From assembly GCF_001406815.1 (NCBI RefSeq), contig NZ_CVRR01000011.1:1-64000 (forward strand): a stretch of DNA of 64,000 nucleotides, written 5' to 3'. This DNA comes from Roseburia faecis (GTDB lineage: Bacteria; Bacillota; Clostridia; Lachnospirales; Lachnospiraceae). The notes beneath the pieces are model-generated. The model made no database searches and was not told the DNA's origin. It saw only the letters and a program-made list of their open reading frames with translations. The position numbers were made by a program, and so were the translations under genes. Positions 1-8,218 of this stretch are shown piece by piece. Within the stretch, counting starts at the first letter, position 1; every line of letters begins with the position of its first letter.

Positions 1-636
1 GGGCACTGGGTAGAAACCGAGCCGATGGAGTGGCGGGCACAGTATAATTTTGACCAGGTCGGAGAAAAAGATATGTATCTTCTCCACCATGAGGAAATAG
101 AATCCCTTGCCAAAAATATTCCGGGTGTGAAAAGAATCCGGTTTTTCATGACGTTTGGACAGAGTTATCTTACACACATGAAATGCCTTGAGGATGTGGG
201 AATGCTCCGGACAGATCCGATTATGGTAGACGGAAAAGAAGTGGTGCCGTTACAGGTGTTAAAAGAACTGCTTCCGGATCCGGCATCACTTGGACCACGG
301 ACAGTAGGGAAGACAAATATCGGATGTATTTTTAATGGGATAAAGGACGGAAAAAAGAAGTCTATTTATATTTATAATGTATGTGATCATCAGGAATGCT
401 ACAAAGAAGTGGAATCACAGGCAGTTTCCTATACAACAGGAGTACCGGCAATGATAGGTTCCATGATGGTTGTGACAGGACTCTGGAAAAAGCCCGGAGT
501 ATTCAATCTTGAGGAGATGGATCCGGATCCGTATATGGAGGCACTGAATAAGTTTGGTCTTCCATGGAAGGTAGTCGAAAATCCGGTACCCGTGGATTGT
601 TACAAGACAGCAGATCCTTCTGTCCATATGGATTGA
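1..636 (+). CDS. Carboxynorspermidine synthase (saccharopine dehydrogenase-like), C-terminal part
   Basis: The reading frame is open from base 1 to the stop at 634-636, so only the last 211 residues are in the window. This part resembles the C-terminal substrate-binding half of the saccharopine dehydrogenase family, including a conserved stretch around residues 147-160 ending in TTGVPAMIGSM. In many gut bacteria the gene before nspC is carboxynorspermidine (carboxyspermidine) dehydrogenase, which condenses aspartate semialdehyde with a diamine using NADPH. The identification rests mainly on that neighbourhood, because the nucleotide-binding half lies outside the window. The stop is 16 nt before the nspC start, so the two are probably co-transcribed. 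Confidence 0.82.
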   Translation, partial: GHWVETEPMEWRAQYNFDQVGEKDMYLLHHEEIESLAKNIPGVKRIRFFMTFGQSYLTHMKCLEDVGMLRTDPIMVDGKEVVPLQVLKELLPDPASLGPRTVGKTNIGCIFNGIKDGKKKSIYIYNVCDHQECYKEVESQAVSYTTGVPAMIGSMMVVTGLWKKPGVFNLEEMDPDPYMEALNKFGLPWKVVENPVPVDCYKTADPSVHMD

Positions 637-652
637 TGAGCCGGAGGAAAGG

Positions 653-1804
653 ATGAAGATTAGTGAACTGAAAACTCCCTGCTACGTGATAGATGAGGGA
701 AAACTGACAGAAAACCTGAAGATTTTGCATCATGTAATGCAGAGAACGGGCGCAAAGATCCTTCTTGCACAAAAAGCATTCAGTGCATTTTGTGAATATC
801 CCCTGATTGGAAAATATTTAAGCGGGACGACGGCAAGCGGGCTGTATGAAGCACGGCTGGCACAGGAAGAGATGGGAAAAGAAAACCATGTCTTCTGTCC
901 GGCATATCTGCCGGAAGAAATGGACGAACTGGTAAAAATATGTGACCATATTGTTTTTAATTCCGTTTCCCAGTTTCTGGTTCATAAGGAAAAAATCAAA
1001 AAAGCAGCTGCAGGGATAAGTACAGGACTTAGAATTAACCCGGAGTGTTCTACACAGGAAGGGCATGAGATTTATGATCCGTGCGGTACGGGTTCAAGGC
1101 TTGGTGTAACGAGGGCAGAGCTTGACAAAGCCATACAAAACGGTTTTGACCTGTCGCAGATAGACGGGTTTCACTTCCATACGCTCTGTGAACAGAATTC
1201 GGATGCCCTGGAAACGACACTTGATGCCGTGGAAAAAAAGTTTGGAGATCTGCTGTACGGACGGAAATGGCTTAATATGGGTGGCGGACATCATATCACA
1301 AAAGCCGGTTACGACATGGAAAAACTGGAGGACTGCATCCGGCGCATGCAGGAAACATATGACCTTGAAATTTATCTTGAGCCGGGGGAGGCAGTAGCCC
1401 TGAATGCAGGCTATCTTGAGACAACCGTACTCGATATTGTCGAAAACAATGGGATAAAGATACTGGTTCTGGACACTTCGGCGGCATGCCATATGCCGGA
1501 TGTACTCGAAATGCCGTACCGTCCGCCGCTTAAGGACAGTGGAAAAGCAGGGGAGAAAGCATATACATACCGGCTTTCTTCCTGTACCTGTCTGGCAGGT
1601 GATGTGATCGGTGATTACTCATTTGATAAAGCGATAAAAGTGGGTGACAGGCTTACATTCTGTGACATGGCAATTTATTCCATGGTCAAAAATAATACGT
1701 TTAACGGTATGCCGCTTCCGGATATCGCGGTTATGGGGGCGGATAAAGAATGCAGGGTAATCAGGAGATTTGGATATGAAGATTTTAAAGGAAGGCTGTC
1801 CTAG
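653..1804 (+). CDS. nspC: Carboxynorspermidine/carboxyspermidine decarboxylase NspC
   Basis: This 383-residue protein is a PLP-dependent, alanine-racemase-fold decarboxylase that makes norspermidine or spermidine from the carboxy-polyamine. The PLP lysine is probably Lys41 in [10 protein letters not shown]. Other family-like segments are the Gly-rich NMGGGHH stretch, the LEPGEA phosphate-binding loop and a [16 protein letters not shown] segment near the C-terminus, where the second-protomer cysteine of this fold usually lies. The start is set by GGAGG at 643-647. The frame overlaps the next gene by 29 nt, which suggests translational coupling. Length and order agree with the carboxyspermidine pathway. 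Confidence 0.9.
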   Translation: MKISELKTPCYVIDEGKLTENLKILHHVMQRTGAKILLAQKAFSAFCEYPLIGKYLSGTTASGLYEARLAQEEMGKENHVFCPAYLPEEMDELVKICDHIVFNSVSQFLVHKEKIKKAAAGISTGLRINPECSTQEGHEIYDPCGTGSRLGVTRAELDKAIQNGFDLSQIDGFHFHTLCEQNSDALETTLDAVEKKFGDLLYGRKWLNMGGGHHITKAGYDMEKLEDCIRRMQETYDLEIYLEPGEAVALNAGYLETTVLDIVENNGIKILVLDTSAACHMPDVLEMPYRPPLKDSGKAGEKAYTYRLSSCTCLAGDVIGDYSFDKAIKVGDRLTFCDMAIYSMVKNNTFNGMPLPDIAVMGADKECRVIRRFGYEDFKGRLS

Positions 1805-2930
1805 CCAGGATGGATTTCATATGCCAGCGGAGTATGAACCGCATAAAGGGACAATACTTATATGGCCGAAACGGCCGGGTTCCTGGATATATGGTGCAAA
1901 AAAGGCAAGAGAGGCTTTTGCGGATGTCATATGTGCCACTGCGGAATCCGAGACGGTATATCTGCTGGTGGAAGCGGGGGAGCTGGATCATGCACAAATG
2001 ATCATTGAAGCTGTCCGGAAAGAAAAAAACTATCAGAAAAATTATCCGGTCCATTATATGGAAATTGCATCGGATGATGCATGGGCGAGGGATGTCGGAC
2101 CGACCTTTGTTGTCAATGGGCAGGGGCAGGTACGGGGTATTGACTGGTGTTTTAATGCATGGGGTGGAATCTGTGACGGATTGTATGCAGACTGGGAAAA
2201 GGATGATAAAGTAGCGTCTTCTTTTTGCCGGAAGGCAGGATATGATCTGTATGATGCGCATCCGTTTGTGCTAGAAGGAGGGGCAATCCATACCGATGGA
2301 GAGGGAACCATCCTTGTGACAGAAAGCTGTCTGCTCAGCAAAGGCAGGAATCCGGAGCTTTCAAAAGAAAAGATCGGACAGAAGTTGATGGACTATCTTG
2401 GGGCAGAAAAAATCATCTGGATTCCATATGGAATCTACAACGATGAGACAAACGGACACATAGACAATGTCTGTGCATTTACCGCTCCCGGACATGTGGT
2501 GCTTGCGTGGACGGAGGATTCCAAAGATCCACAGTATCCTTTGTCATCTGCAGATCTTGCAATATTGGAAAAAGAGACAGATGCCAGGGGGCGGAAGCTC
2601 ATAGTCCACAAAGTCCCGGTTCCGGGGAAACCGGTTTGTATAACGGAATATGAACTTGCTGGTTTTTCCTTTGAAGAGGGGGAGGAGCAGCGAAAAGCAG
2701 GGGAGCGGCTTGCCGCAAGCTATGTTAATTTTTATATTACAAATGGAGGAGTACTGATTCCCCAGTTTGAGGATGAAATGGATGCAGAGGCTGTGAACAT
2801 CATAGGGGGGCTTTTTCCCGGAAGGAAAGTATACCCGGTTTACGCACGTGATATTATTGTCGGTGGTGGGAACATTCATTGTATTACACAGCAGATACCG
2901 GCTGATTCCGGGAGGATGGGAGGAGCATGA
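1776..2930 (+). CDS. aguA: Agmatine deiminase (agmatine iminohydrolase)
   Basis: Converts agmatine to N-carbamoylputrescine and ammonia. The 384-residue protein has the guanidino-modifying enzyme fold signatures [12 protein letters not shown], the DETNGHIDN histidine loop, and the C-terminal [13 protein letters not shown] loop whose Cys369 is the expected nucleophile. The ATG at 1776 is preferred to an upstream TTG at 1770 because AGGAGA at 1763-1768 is correctly spaced. The start lies inside the end of nspC. It is followed one base later by the carbamoylputrescine amidase, so agmatine to putrescine is encoded as a unit. Confidence 0.94.
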   Translation: MKILKEGCPSQDGFHMPAEYEPHKGTILIWPKRPGSWIYGAKKAREAFADVICATAESETVYLLVEAGELDHAQMIIEAVRKEKNYQKNYPVHYMEIASDDAWARDVGPTFVVNGQGQVRGIDWCFNAWGGICDGLYADWEKDDKVASSFCRKAGYDLYDAHPFVLEGGAIHTDGEGTILVTESCLLSKGRNPELSKEKIGQKLMDYLGAEKIIWIPYGIYNDETNGHIDNVCAFTAPGHVVLAWTEDSKDPQYPLSSADLAILEKETDARGRKLIVHKVPVPGKPVCITEYELAGFSFEEGEEQRKAGERLAASYVNFYITNGGVLIPQFEDEMDAEAVNIIGGLFPGRKVYPVYARDIIVGGGNIHCITQQIPADSGRMGGA

Positions 2931-2931
2931 T

Positions 2932-3804
2932 ATGAGAAAAACCACAGTGGCTGCCATACAGATGGGCTGCGGCAGTGATGTAAAAGAAAATATAGAAAAA
3001 GCATCGGAACTGATCAGGGAGGCCGCTGCACAGGGGGCGCAAGTCATTCTTCCCCCTGAACTTTTCGAAAGACCGTATTTCTGTCAGGAGAGAAGGTATG
3101 AATATTATGGATATGCAAGAACGCCAGAGGAAAATGATGCTGTCATCCATATGAAAAAACTGGCAAAAGAGCTGGAAACGGTGATTCCGGTGAGCTTTTA
3201 TGAAGCCGGGGATCACAGACAGATGTTCAATTCCGTGGCAGTCATTGATGCCGATGGAAGTGTGCGCGGCATTTACAGGAAAACACATATTCCGGACGAC
3301 CATTATTATCAGGAAAAATTTTATTTTACGCCCGGTGATACAGGGTTTCGGGCATTTAAAACCAGATATGGGACGATTGGTGTTGGAATCTGCTGGGATC
3401 AGTGGTTTCCGGAGACGGCAAGAGGCATGGCACTAAAAGGGGCGGAACTCCTTTTCTATCCAACTGCAATCGGAAGCGAGCCGATACTTGGCTGCGACAG
3501 TATGCCGCACTGGAGACGGTGCATGATGGGGCATGCGGCATGTAATCTTATGCCGGTCATTGCTGCAAACAGGATCGGGACAGAAACCGTGGAACCGTGC
3601 GCGGAAAATGGACAGCAGAGCTCAGCCCTCACGTTTTACGGTTCCTCTTTTATCACAGACGCAACAGGGGAAGTGACAGAAGAGATGGACAGGGTATCAG
3701 AAGGCTTTATCCTGCATACGTTTGATCTGGATGAAATAGAAGAAGAAAGAAGAAGCTGGGGGCTGTTCCGGGACAGAAGACCGGAAATATATTTGAAAGA
3801 ATAG
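2932..3804 (+). CDS. aguB: N-carbamoylputrescine amidase
   Basis: A 290-residue nitrilase-superfamily amidohydrolase that splits N-carbamoylputrescine into putrescine, CO2 and ammonia. The Glu-Lys-Cys triad is visible as Glu43 (PPELFERPYF), Lys117 (YRKTHIPDDHYY) and Cys154 (GICWDQWFPE). The start at 2932 follows GGAGG/AGGAG sites at 2911-2924 and is one base after the aguA stop. Together with aguA, nspC and the dehydrogenase it gives a route from agmatine to longer polyamines. Confidence 0.94.
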   Translation: MRKTTVAAIQMGCGSDVKENIEKASELIREAAAQGAQVILPPELFERPYFCQERRYEYYGYARTPEENDAVIHMKKLAKELETVIPVSFYEAGDHRQMFNSVAVIDADGSVRGIYRKTHIPDDHYYQEKFYFTPGDTGFRAFKTRYGTIGVGICWDQWFPETARGMALKGAELLFYPTAIGSEPILGCDSMPHWRRCMMGHAACNLMPVIAANRIGTETVEPCAENGQQSSALTFYGSSFITDATGEVTEEMDRVSEGFILHTFDLDEIEEERRSWGLFRDRRPEIYLKE

Positions 3805-3882
3805 TGATGGTGCGGCTGCACATATGGAAAATTTCTGTCATATGATAAAGCATACCTGAATAAAATGAAAGGATGCAAAAAA

Positions 3883-4734
3883 ATGGCAATATTTACCAAT
3901 CAGGCACAGCTCCGCTATGGAAACGCTGTAGCCAATTCCAACGTTGCAGTGGGAGAAATCCTTGAGGTACTTGCCGCAACCAAAACTGCGGTACGCAAAA
4001 CATACGGGCAGAATGACCGTGTCACCTATGTTGTGAGCATAGTGAATTCCGGAAATACAGCCATGACAGGACTGACGGTTGCAGATGATCTGGGGGCATA
4101 TGCATTTGGCACAGACACACTGGTGCCTCTGACGTATGTGGCAGATACCGTGCGTTATTATAGCAATGGAATCTTACAGACAACACCGGCAGTCACGGCA
4201 GGACCACCCCTTTCCGTTTCCGGGATCAGTGTACCGGCGGGGGGAAACGTGACCATTGTATATGAGGCAGAAACCAATGCGTTTGCACCTCTTTTGGCGG
4301 AATCGGAGATTACCAACACGGTGACCGTTTCCGGAGGGGGAATTACACCGGTTACCGCAAAGGAAACCGTCATCGCGGAAAGTGGTCCGAAGCTGACAAT
4401 CACCAAATCCGTCAGTCCGGTTCCGGTTACGGAAAATGGAACACTGACCTATACGTTCCTTATCCAGAATACCGGAAATACTGCGGCACTGGCGGCAACC
4501 GGCGCAGTGGTGACAGACACATTCGATCCGGTACTTTCGAATCTTGCGGTATCGTATAATGGAACGGCTTGGTCGGATCCGGCAAATTATTCCTACAATG
4601 CTACGACCGGTACTTTTGCGACGCAGGAAGGGCAGATTACCGTACCGGCAGCAACCTTCACGCAGGATGCCACAACCGGCGAGTGGACAGTGACACCGGG
4701 GGCAGGCACACTTACCGTAACCGGAACAATCTGA
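3883..4734 (+). CDS. DUF11-repeat protein without signal peptide
   Basis: A 283-residue protein with two copies of a DUF11-like beta-sandwich: residues about 30-165 (TKTAVRKTYGQNDRVTYVV, with NSGNTAMTGLTVAD) and about 170-283 (KLTITKSVSPVPV, with NTGNTAALAATGAVVTD). DUF11 domains usually occur in surface or secreted proteins, yet this N-terminus (MAIFTNQAQLRYGNAVANSN) has no hydrophobic signal. The start at 3883 is chosen over 3865 because AAAGGA precedes it. The gene is Thr/Val/Gly-rich, stands alone between the polyamine operon and a strong terminator, and its function is unknown. Confidence 0.8.
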   Translation: MAIFTNQAQLRYGNAVANSNVAVGEILEVLAATKTAVRKTYGQNDRVTYVVSIVNSGNTAMTGLTVADDLGAYAFGTDTLVPLTYVADTVRYYSNGILQTTPAVTAGPPLSVSGISVPAGGNVTIVYEAETNAFAPLLAESEITNTVTVSGGGITPVTAKETVIAESGPKLTITKSVSPVPVTENGTLTYTFLIQNTGNTAALAATGAVVTDTFDPVLSNLAVSYNGTAWSDPANYSYNATTGTFATQEGQITVPAATFTQDATTGEWTVTPGAGTLTVTGTI

Positions 4735-4746
4735 GTTTTCTTTTCA

Positions 4747-4782
4747 GGGGATTACCACGAAATGGGTGGTAATCCCTTTTTT
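4747..4782 (+). terminator. Intrinsic terminator after the DUF11 gene
   Basis: A perfect 11-bp stem (4748-4758 with 4766-4776, GGGATTACCAC/GTGGTAATCCC) and a 7-nt loop are followed by six T. Confidence 0.9.
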
Positions 4783-4912
4783 GCGTGACATGGCGCAGTG
4801 CTGAGTGAACAGTAACGTGGTGCTTGCATTTCCGGTATAGTTATGGAATAATTAAAAGAAAACATATGAATGCAAAATATAAAGTATAAAGGACAGGGTG
4901 AGAAACTGAAAG

Positions 4913-5086
4913 ATGAAAAAGTATATGGGGAATAAAAAGGAAGTACTTTTATTTTATCTTCTGATGATTGCGGTGATTGGCTGGTTTGTGGTAGCGGAGA
5001 CAGTGTATCCGTCAGAACGTATCAAAGATTCCAGACCGGAGAATCTTACATACAGAGGGACATTTACCTGGCAAAGAGATCAATGA
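4913..5086 (+). CDS. Small single-pass membrane protein, 57 aa
   Basis: A short open frame reads MKKYMGNKKEVLLFYLLMIA and continues with VIGWFVVAETVYPSERIKD, then a polar tail ending TWQRDQ. Residues about 11-30 form one hydrophobic segment. Its TGA overlaps the ATG of the next gene in an ATGA arrangement, a usual sign of translational coupling, and this is the main support for its being real. No family is recognised. A weak purine-rich site (GAAACTGAAAG) precedes it. Confidence 0.5.
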   Translation: MKKYMGNKKEVLLFYLLMIAVIGWFVVAETVYPSERIKDSRPENLTYRGTFTWQRDQ

Positions 5087-6135
5087 TGACCATTATGGAC
5101 AGAAGCGTATTATATCAGATTAACAGTCTGGAGAAACCACAGAAAATCAGTGGATTCTTAAAAGAAAAAGGGTATTCCCGGCAGAATCTTGTAGATCTGC
5201 GCAAAGACGAACAGGCAATCTGCCTGAACGGAACGTATGTACATATGAACCACATGCTTGCAGAAGGGGATGTTCTGACCGTATGGATTCGGGAAAAGGA
5301 AAATTCCGGACAGATCCGTCCGGTAAAACTGCCGTTTGCCATCGTTTATGAGGATGAGGATCTGCTTGTGATCAACAAACCGGCAGGAATGCCGGTTCAT
5401 CCATCCCGCGGGAATCCGGAGAATTCTCTCGGCAATGCACTGGCATGGTATTTCAAAGAGCAGGGGGTTCCCTTTGTGTTCCGCTGTATCAACCGGCTGG
5501 ACCGAGATACCTCTGGGCTTACTATTGTGGCAAAACATGCGGTTTCTGCGGCGATCCTCGGGCAGATGGTGCGGGCAAAAGCCGAGCAGGGACTAAAAGC
5601 ACCCGGGATTCACCGGACGTATCTTGCGCTTGTGGAGGGAAAGGTTGTGCCGGTTTCCGGCGTCATTGATGCACCGATTGCCAGACAGGAGGACCGCTGC
5701 CTGCGCCGCGTTGTTGATTTTAAGCGGGGAGACCGGGCGGTGACGCATTACCGGGTTCTGACCGGATGGCAGACCGGAAATGCACAGAAGTTCCGCAGTC
5801 TGGTAAAACTTCAGCTTGAGACCGGGAGAACCCACCAGATCCGCGTGCATATGGCATATCTGGGACATCCGCTGGTGGGAGATTTTTTTTATAATCCGGC
5901 ATACGGGGAAAATCAGATTGACCGTCGGGACGATGAGAATTCCGGGGAGAGACAGATTTTTCAGGGAAAGACTTTTTCCTGTGGAAAAGAGCAATATGAT
6001 ATTGGCCGTCAGGCACTGCATGCATGGAAACTTTCGTTTCCGCATCCCATGACCGGACAGCCGATGAATTTTACGGCACCGCTGCCACCGGATATGCAAA
6101 GGCTGATACCAGAAGAAGCATTGCCTTCTGTGTAA
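5083..6135 (+). CDS. RluA-family RNA pseudouridine synthase
   Basis: The protein has 350 residues. An S4-like N-terminal region (about 18-75) is followed by the RluA/RluC/RluD catalytic domain with INRLDRDTSGLTIVAKH. Asp140 is the expected catalytic aspartate, and the usual His before RLD is Asn here. The later segments LQLETGRTHQIRVHM and GHPLVGD also fit. It should isomerise uridines in rRNA or tRNA; the exact target cannot be read from the sequence. No clear ribosome site precedes the ATG, which agrees with coupling to the 57-aa frame that it overlaps by 4 nt. Confidence 0.9.
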   Translation: MMTIMDRSVLYQINSLEKPQKISGFLKEKGYSRQNLVDLRKDEQAICLNGTYVHMNHMLAEGDVLTVWIREKENSGQIRPVKLPFAIVYEDEDLLVINKPAGMPVHPSRGNPENSLGNALAWYFKEQGVPFVFRCINRLDRDTSGLTIVAKHAVSAAILGQMVRAKAEQGLKAPGIHRTYLALVEGKVVPVSGVIDAPIARQEDRCLRRVVDFKRGDRAVTHYRVLTGWQTGNAQKFRSLVKLQLETGRTHQIRVHMAYLGHPLVGDFFYNPAYGENQIDRRDDENSGERQIFQGKTFSCGKEQYDIGRQALHAWKLSFPHPMTGQPMNFTAPLPPDMQRLIPEEALPSV

Positions 6136-6165
6136 TCATAACAGGGTAACATGCACAGATGTGGA

Positions 6166-6810
6166 TTATATGCGCTGTGCACAGATATCCTGCAGGCAGC
6201 AGTGCTCACAGTGCGGAGTCGTGCGTGCGCTGCAGATGTCACGTCCGTGCAGCACAAAGCGGTGACATAAATCATTCCCTTCTTCCGGCGGAATGATTTT
6301 CCACAATTCCATTTCCACCTTTTTTGGCTCTTTGATATGGTCGACCAGACCAATCCGGTTACACAGACGGATGCAGTGCGTGTCCGTCACGATGGCCGGT
6401 TTTCCAAAGACATCTCCCATAATCAGGTTGGCACTTTTACGCCCGACACCCGGCAGCTTTAACAGGGCATTAAAATCGTTTGGAACATTTCCACCATACA
6501 CATCCCGCAGCATCCGCATGCAGGCACTGATATCCCTTGCCTTGCTTTTTCCCAGTCCACAGGGACGCACAATTTCTTCGATTTCTTCCACAGGAGCATC
6601 TGCTAAAGCATTGACATCCGGGAATTTTTCGTACAGTTTGGGTACGATCATATTCACGCGGGCGTCCGTACACTGTGCCGCCAGCCGCACACTGACGAGC
6701 AGCTTCCAGGCCTCATTGTAATCTAAGCTGCAGGCCGCATCCGGGTATGCCTGCTTCAGTCGCGCAATCACTTCCAGTGCCAGTTTCTTTTTTTCATCTA
6801 TATTCATCAT
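6166..6810 (-). CDS. nth: Endonuclease III
   Basis: A 214-residue base-excision repair glycosylase/AP lyase. The helix-hairpin-helix LPGVGRKSANLIMGDVFG contains the catalytic Lys, and the Asp lies in VTDTHCIRLCNR. The C-terminal [4Fe-4S] cluster cysteines read C-x7-C-x2-C-x5-C (ICSARTTPHCEHCCLQDIC). The first spacing is one residue longer than the C-x6-C of E. coli Nth, with an extra Cys next to the third ligand. The start follows GGAG about 8 nt upstream on the minus strand. The gene converges on the pseudouridine synthase. Confidence 0.93.
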   Translation of the reverse strand: MMNIDEKKKLALEVIARLKQAYPDAACSLDYNEAWKLLVSVRLAAQCTDARVNMIVPKLYEKFPDVNALADAPVEEIEEIVRPCGLGKSKARDISACMRMLRDVYGGNVPNDFNALLKLPGVGRKSANLIMGDVFGKPAIVTDTHCIRLCNRIGLVDHIKEPKKVEMELWKIIPPEEGNDLCHRFVLHGRDICSARTTPHCEHCCLQDICAQRI

Positions 6811-6904
6811 CCTATATTCTCCGTAACTTTCTGTTATGTGTAAGCAAATTTATTATACCACGTGCCAAAACAGAAGCAAATGGATTTGTGATCCTTATCC
6901 TGGT

Positions 6905-7117
6905 ACTTATCTTTTTTCCAACACACAGGAAGAAGGGAATCATTTCTTTTGAAAGAACAAATTTGCAACTGCTCCGGAGTTCCATCAAATAACGCAAATA
7001 GCGTAATCCTGCAAACCCGCAAATACGTACGTGAAATCAGAACCGGAGCTGACTTGCAGATTTTTCTGGAAAAAGAGAATGACTCCCTTCTTCCGTCGTT
7101 TTGAAAAAAACTTATGT
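6905..7117. repeat. Long imperfect inverted repeat (MITE-like) between nth and GH113
   Basis: Bases 6905-6984 and 7039-7117 are inverted copies of each other, with about 75 percent match over 80 bp by eye. Shared blocks include GGAAGAAGGGA, TGCAA and GCTCCGG. The roughly 55-nt centre has further short CGCAAATA repeats. No protein-coding frame of note is present. The whole nth-GH113 gap (6811-7190) holds only this structure and a weak promoter candidate (TATATT at 7150-7155). It may be a miniature transposable element or a long structured RNA. Confidence 0.6.
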
Positions 7118-7190
7118 TTAAACCAATTCCCCTCCCGAAAAAAATATGTTATATTGAAGTAAATTTCTGGAAAACACAATGGAGGAAAAC

Positions 7191-8126
7191 ATGGAGAGAA
7201 TCAATGCAGTCACCTTTGCACCATTTTGCGCAAGAGGTACATTTGAAAAAGAAGAAACCAGACAGAGCTTAAAGCTCATGAAAGAAAAGACGGGGGCAAA
7301 TTATGTCATTTTTGCGCCGAACGGTATGCAAAAGACCGCATTTTCCGAGGAGATTGATTATCGGACAGACCGGAATGTGACCGATGAAGAACTGATCGCC
7401 ATGATCGGCTATGCCAAAGAACTGGGGCTTAACGTTGCCTTGAAACCGACCGCAAACTGCGCGGATGGAACCTGGCGGGCGCATATCAATTTTTTTGATG
7501 AAGATGTGGTGTGTGAACCGAAGTGGGGCAATTGGTTTGCCTCTTACCGGGCATTTCAGGAACACTATGCCGGACTTGCGCAGCAGTGCGGAGTGGATCT
7601 GTTTATTGCAGGCTGCGAGATGGTGCAGACCGAGCGCCGCGAAGCGGAATGGCGGGAAGTGATTGCGGCAATCCGCCGGAAGTATGACGGACCGGTTTCC
7701 TACAATACCGATAAGTACCAGGAACACAATGTGAAATGGTGGGATGCGGTAGATGTGATTTCGTCCAGCGGGTATTATCCGATCAACGACTGGGACAATC
7801 AGCTGGATCGTATTGAACAGGTGGTAAAGAAGTTTGACAAGCCGTTTTTCTTTGCCGAGGCAGGCTGCATGTCTGTGGAAGGCTCGAATCAGGTGCCAAA
7901 CGACTGGGGCGTGCAGGGCGCGTATGACGAAAAAGGACAGGCAGACTGGTTCCGGACAATGTTTGCCGCCTGCCAAAAGAGAGAATGGGTAGGCGGATTT
8001 GGAATCTGGGAGTGGGCGGCCTGGCATGGAAACGGCACAAAACCAGTCAAAAGAAACGATTATGAAGTGTATGGAAAAGAAGCACTCGAAGTGATTTGTC
8101 GGAAATATTCACAAGTTTTGGAATGA
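7191..8126 (+). CDS. GH113 beta-1,4-mannanase / oligomannosidase, cytoplasmic
   Basis: The protein has 311 residues and no signal peptide. It resembles the Alicyclobacillus GH113 mannanase. The acid/base Glu143 (AGCEMVQTE) and nucleophile Glu223 (FFFAEAGCMS) are 80 residues apart, the same spacing as E151/E231 in that enzyme. In Roseburia intestinalis the homologue is reported to release mannose from the reducing end of oligosaccharides inside the cell. The start at 7191 is preferred to 7179 because GGAGG at 7181-7185 gives the right spacing. It is the first gene of the mannan cluster on this side. Confidence 0.9.
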   Translation: MERINAVTFAPFCARGTFEKEETRQSLKLMKEKTGANYVIFAPNGMQKTAFSEEIDYRTDRNVTDEELIAMIGYAKELGLNVALKPTANCADGTWRAHINFFDEDVVCEPKWGNWFASYRAFQEHYAGLAQQCGVDLFIAGCEMVQTERREAEWREVIAAIRRKYDGPVSYNTDKYQEHNVKWWDAVDVISSSGYYPINDWDNQLDRIEQVVKKFDKPFFFAEAGCMSVEGSNQVPNDWGVQGAYDEKGQADWFRTMFAACQKREWVGGFGIWEWAAWHGNGTKPVKRNDYEVYGKEALEVICRKYSQVLE

Positions 8127-8156
8127 AAATTTAGCTTAATTCCGATTAAAAATATA

Positions 8157-8184
8157 TTTACACAAACTTAAATTATGGTATACT
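8157..8184 (+). promoter_or_regulatory. Promoter with mannan-type operator in the spacer, before the mutase gene
   Basis: TTTACA (8157-8162) is 16 nt from TATACT (8179-8184). The motif AACTTAAATTA (8165-8175) lies in the spacer. Close variants occur at the lacI, importer and GH26 promoters. Confidence 0.6.
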
Positions 8185-8218
8185 AAAATAAAAAAGCCGA
8201 ATAGAAGGGGGACCTGAA

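Noticed and set aside
7269-8027. 252-aa open frame on the minus strand inside the GH113 gene
   Set aside because: It lies antisense to a gene with clear catalytic residues and has no family resemblance or ribosome site; it arises from the codon pattern of the real gene.
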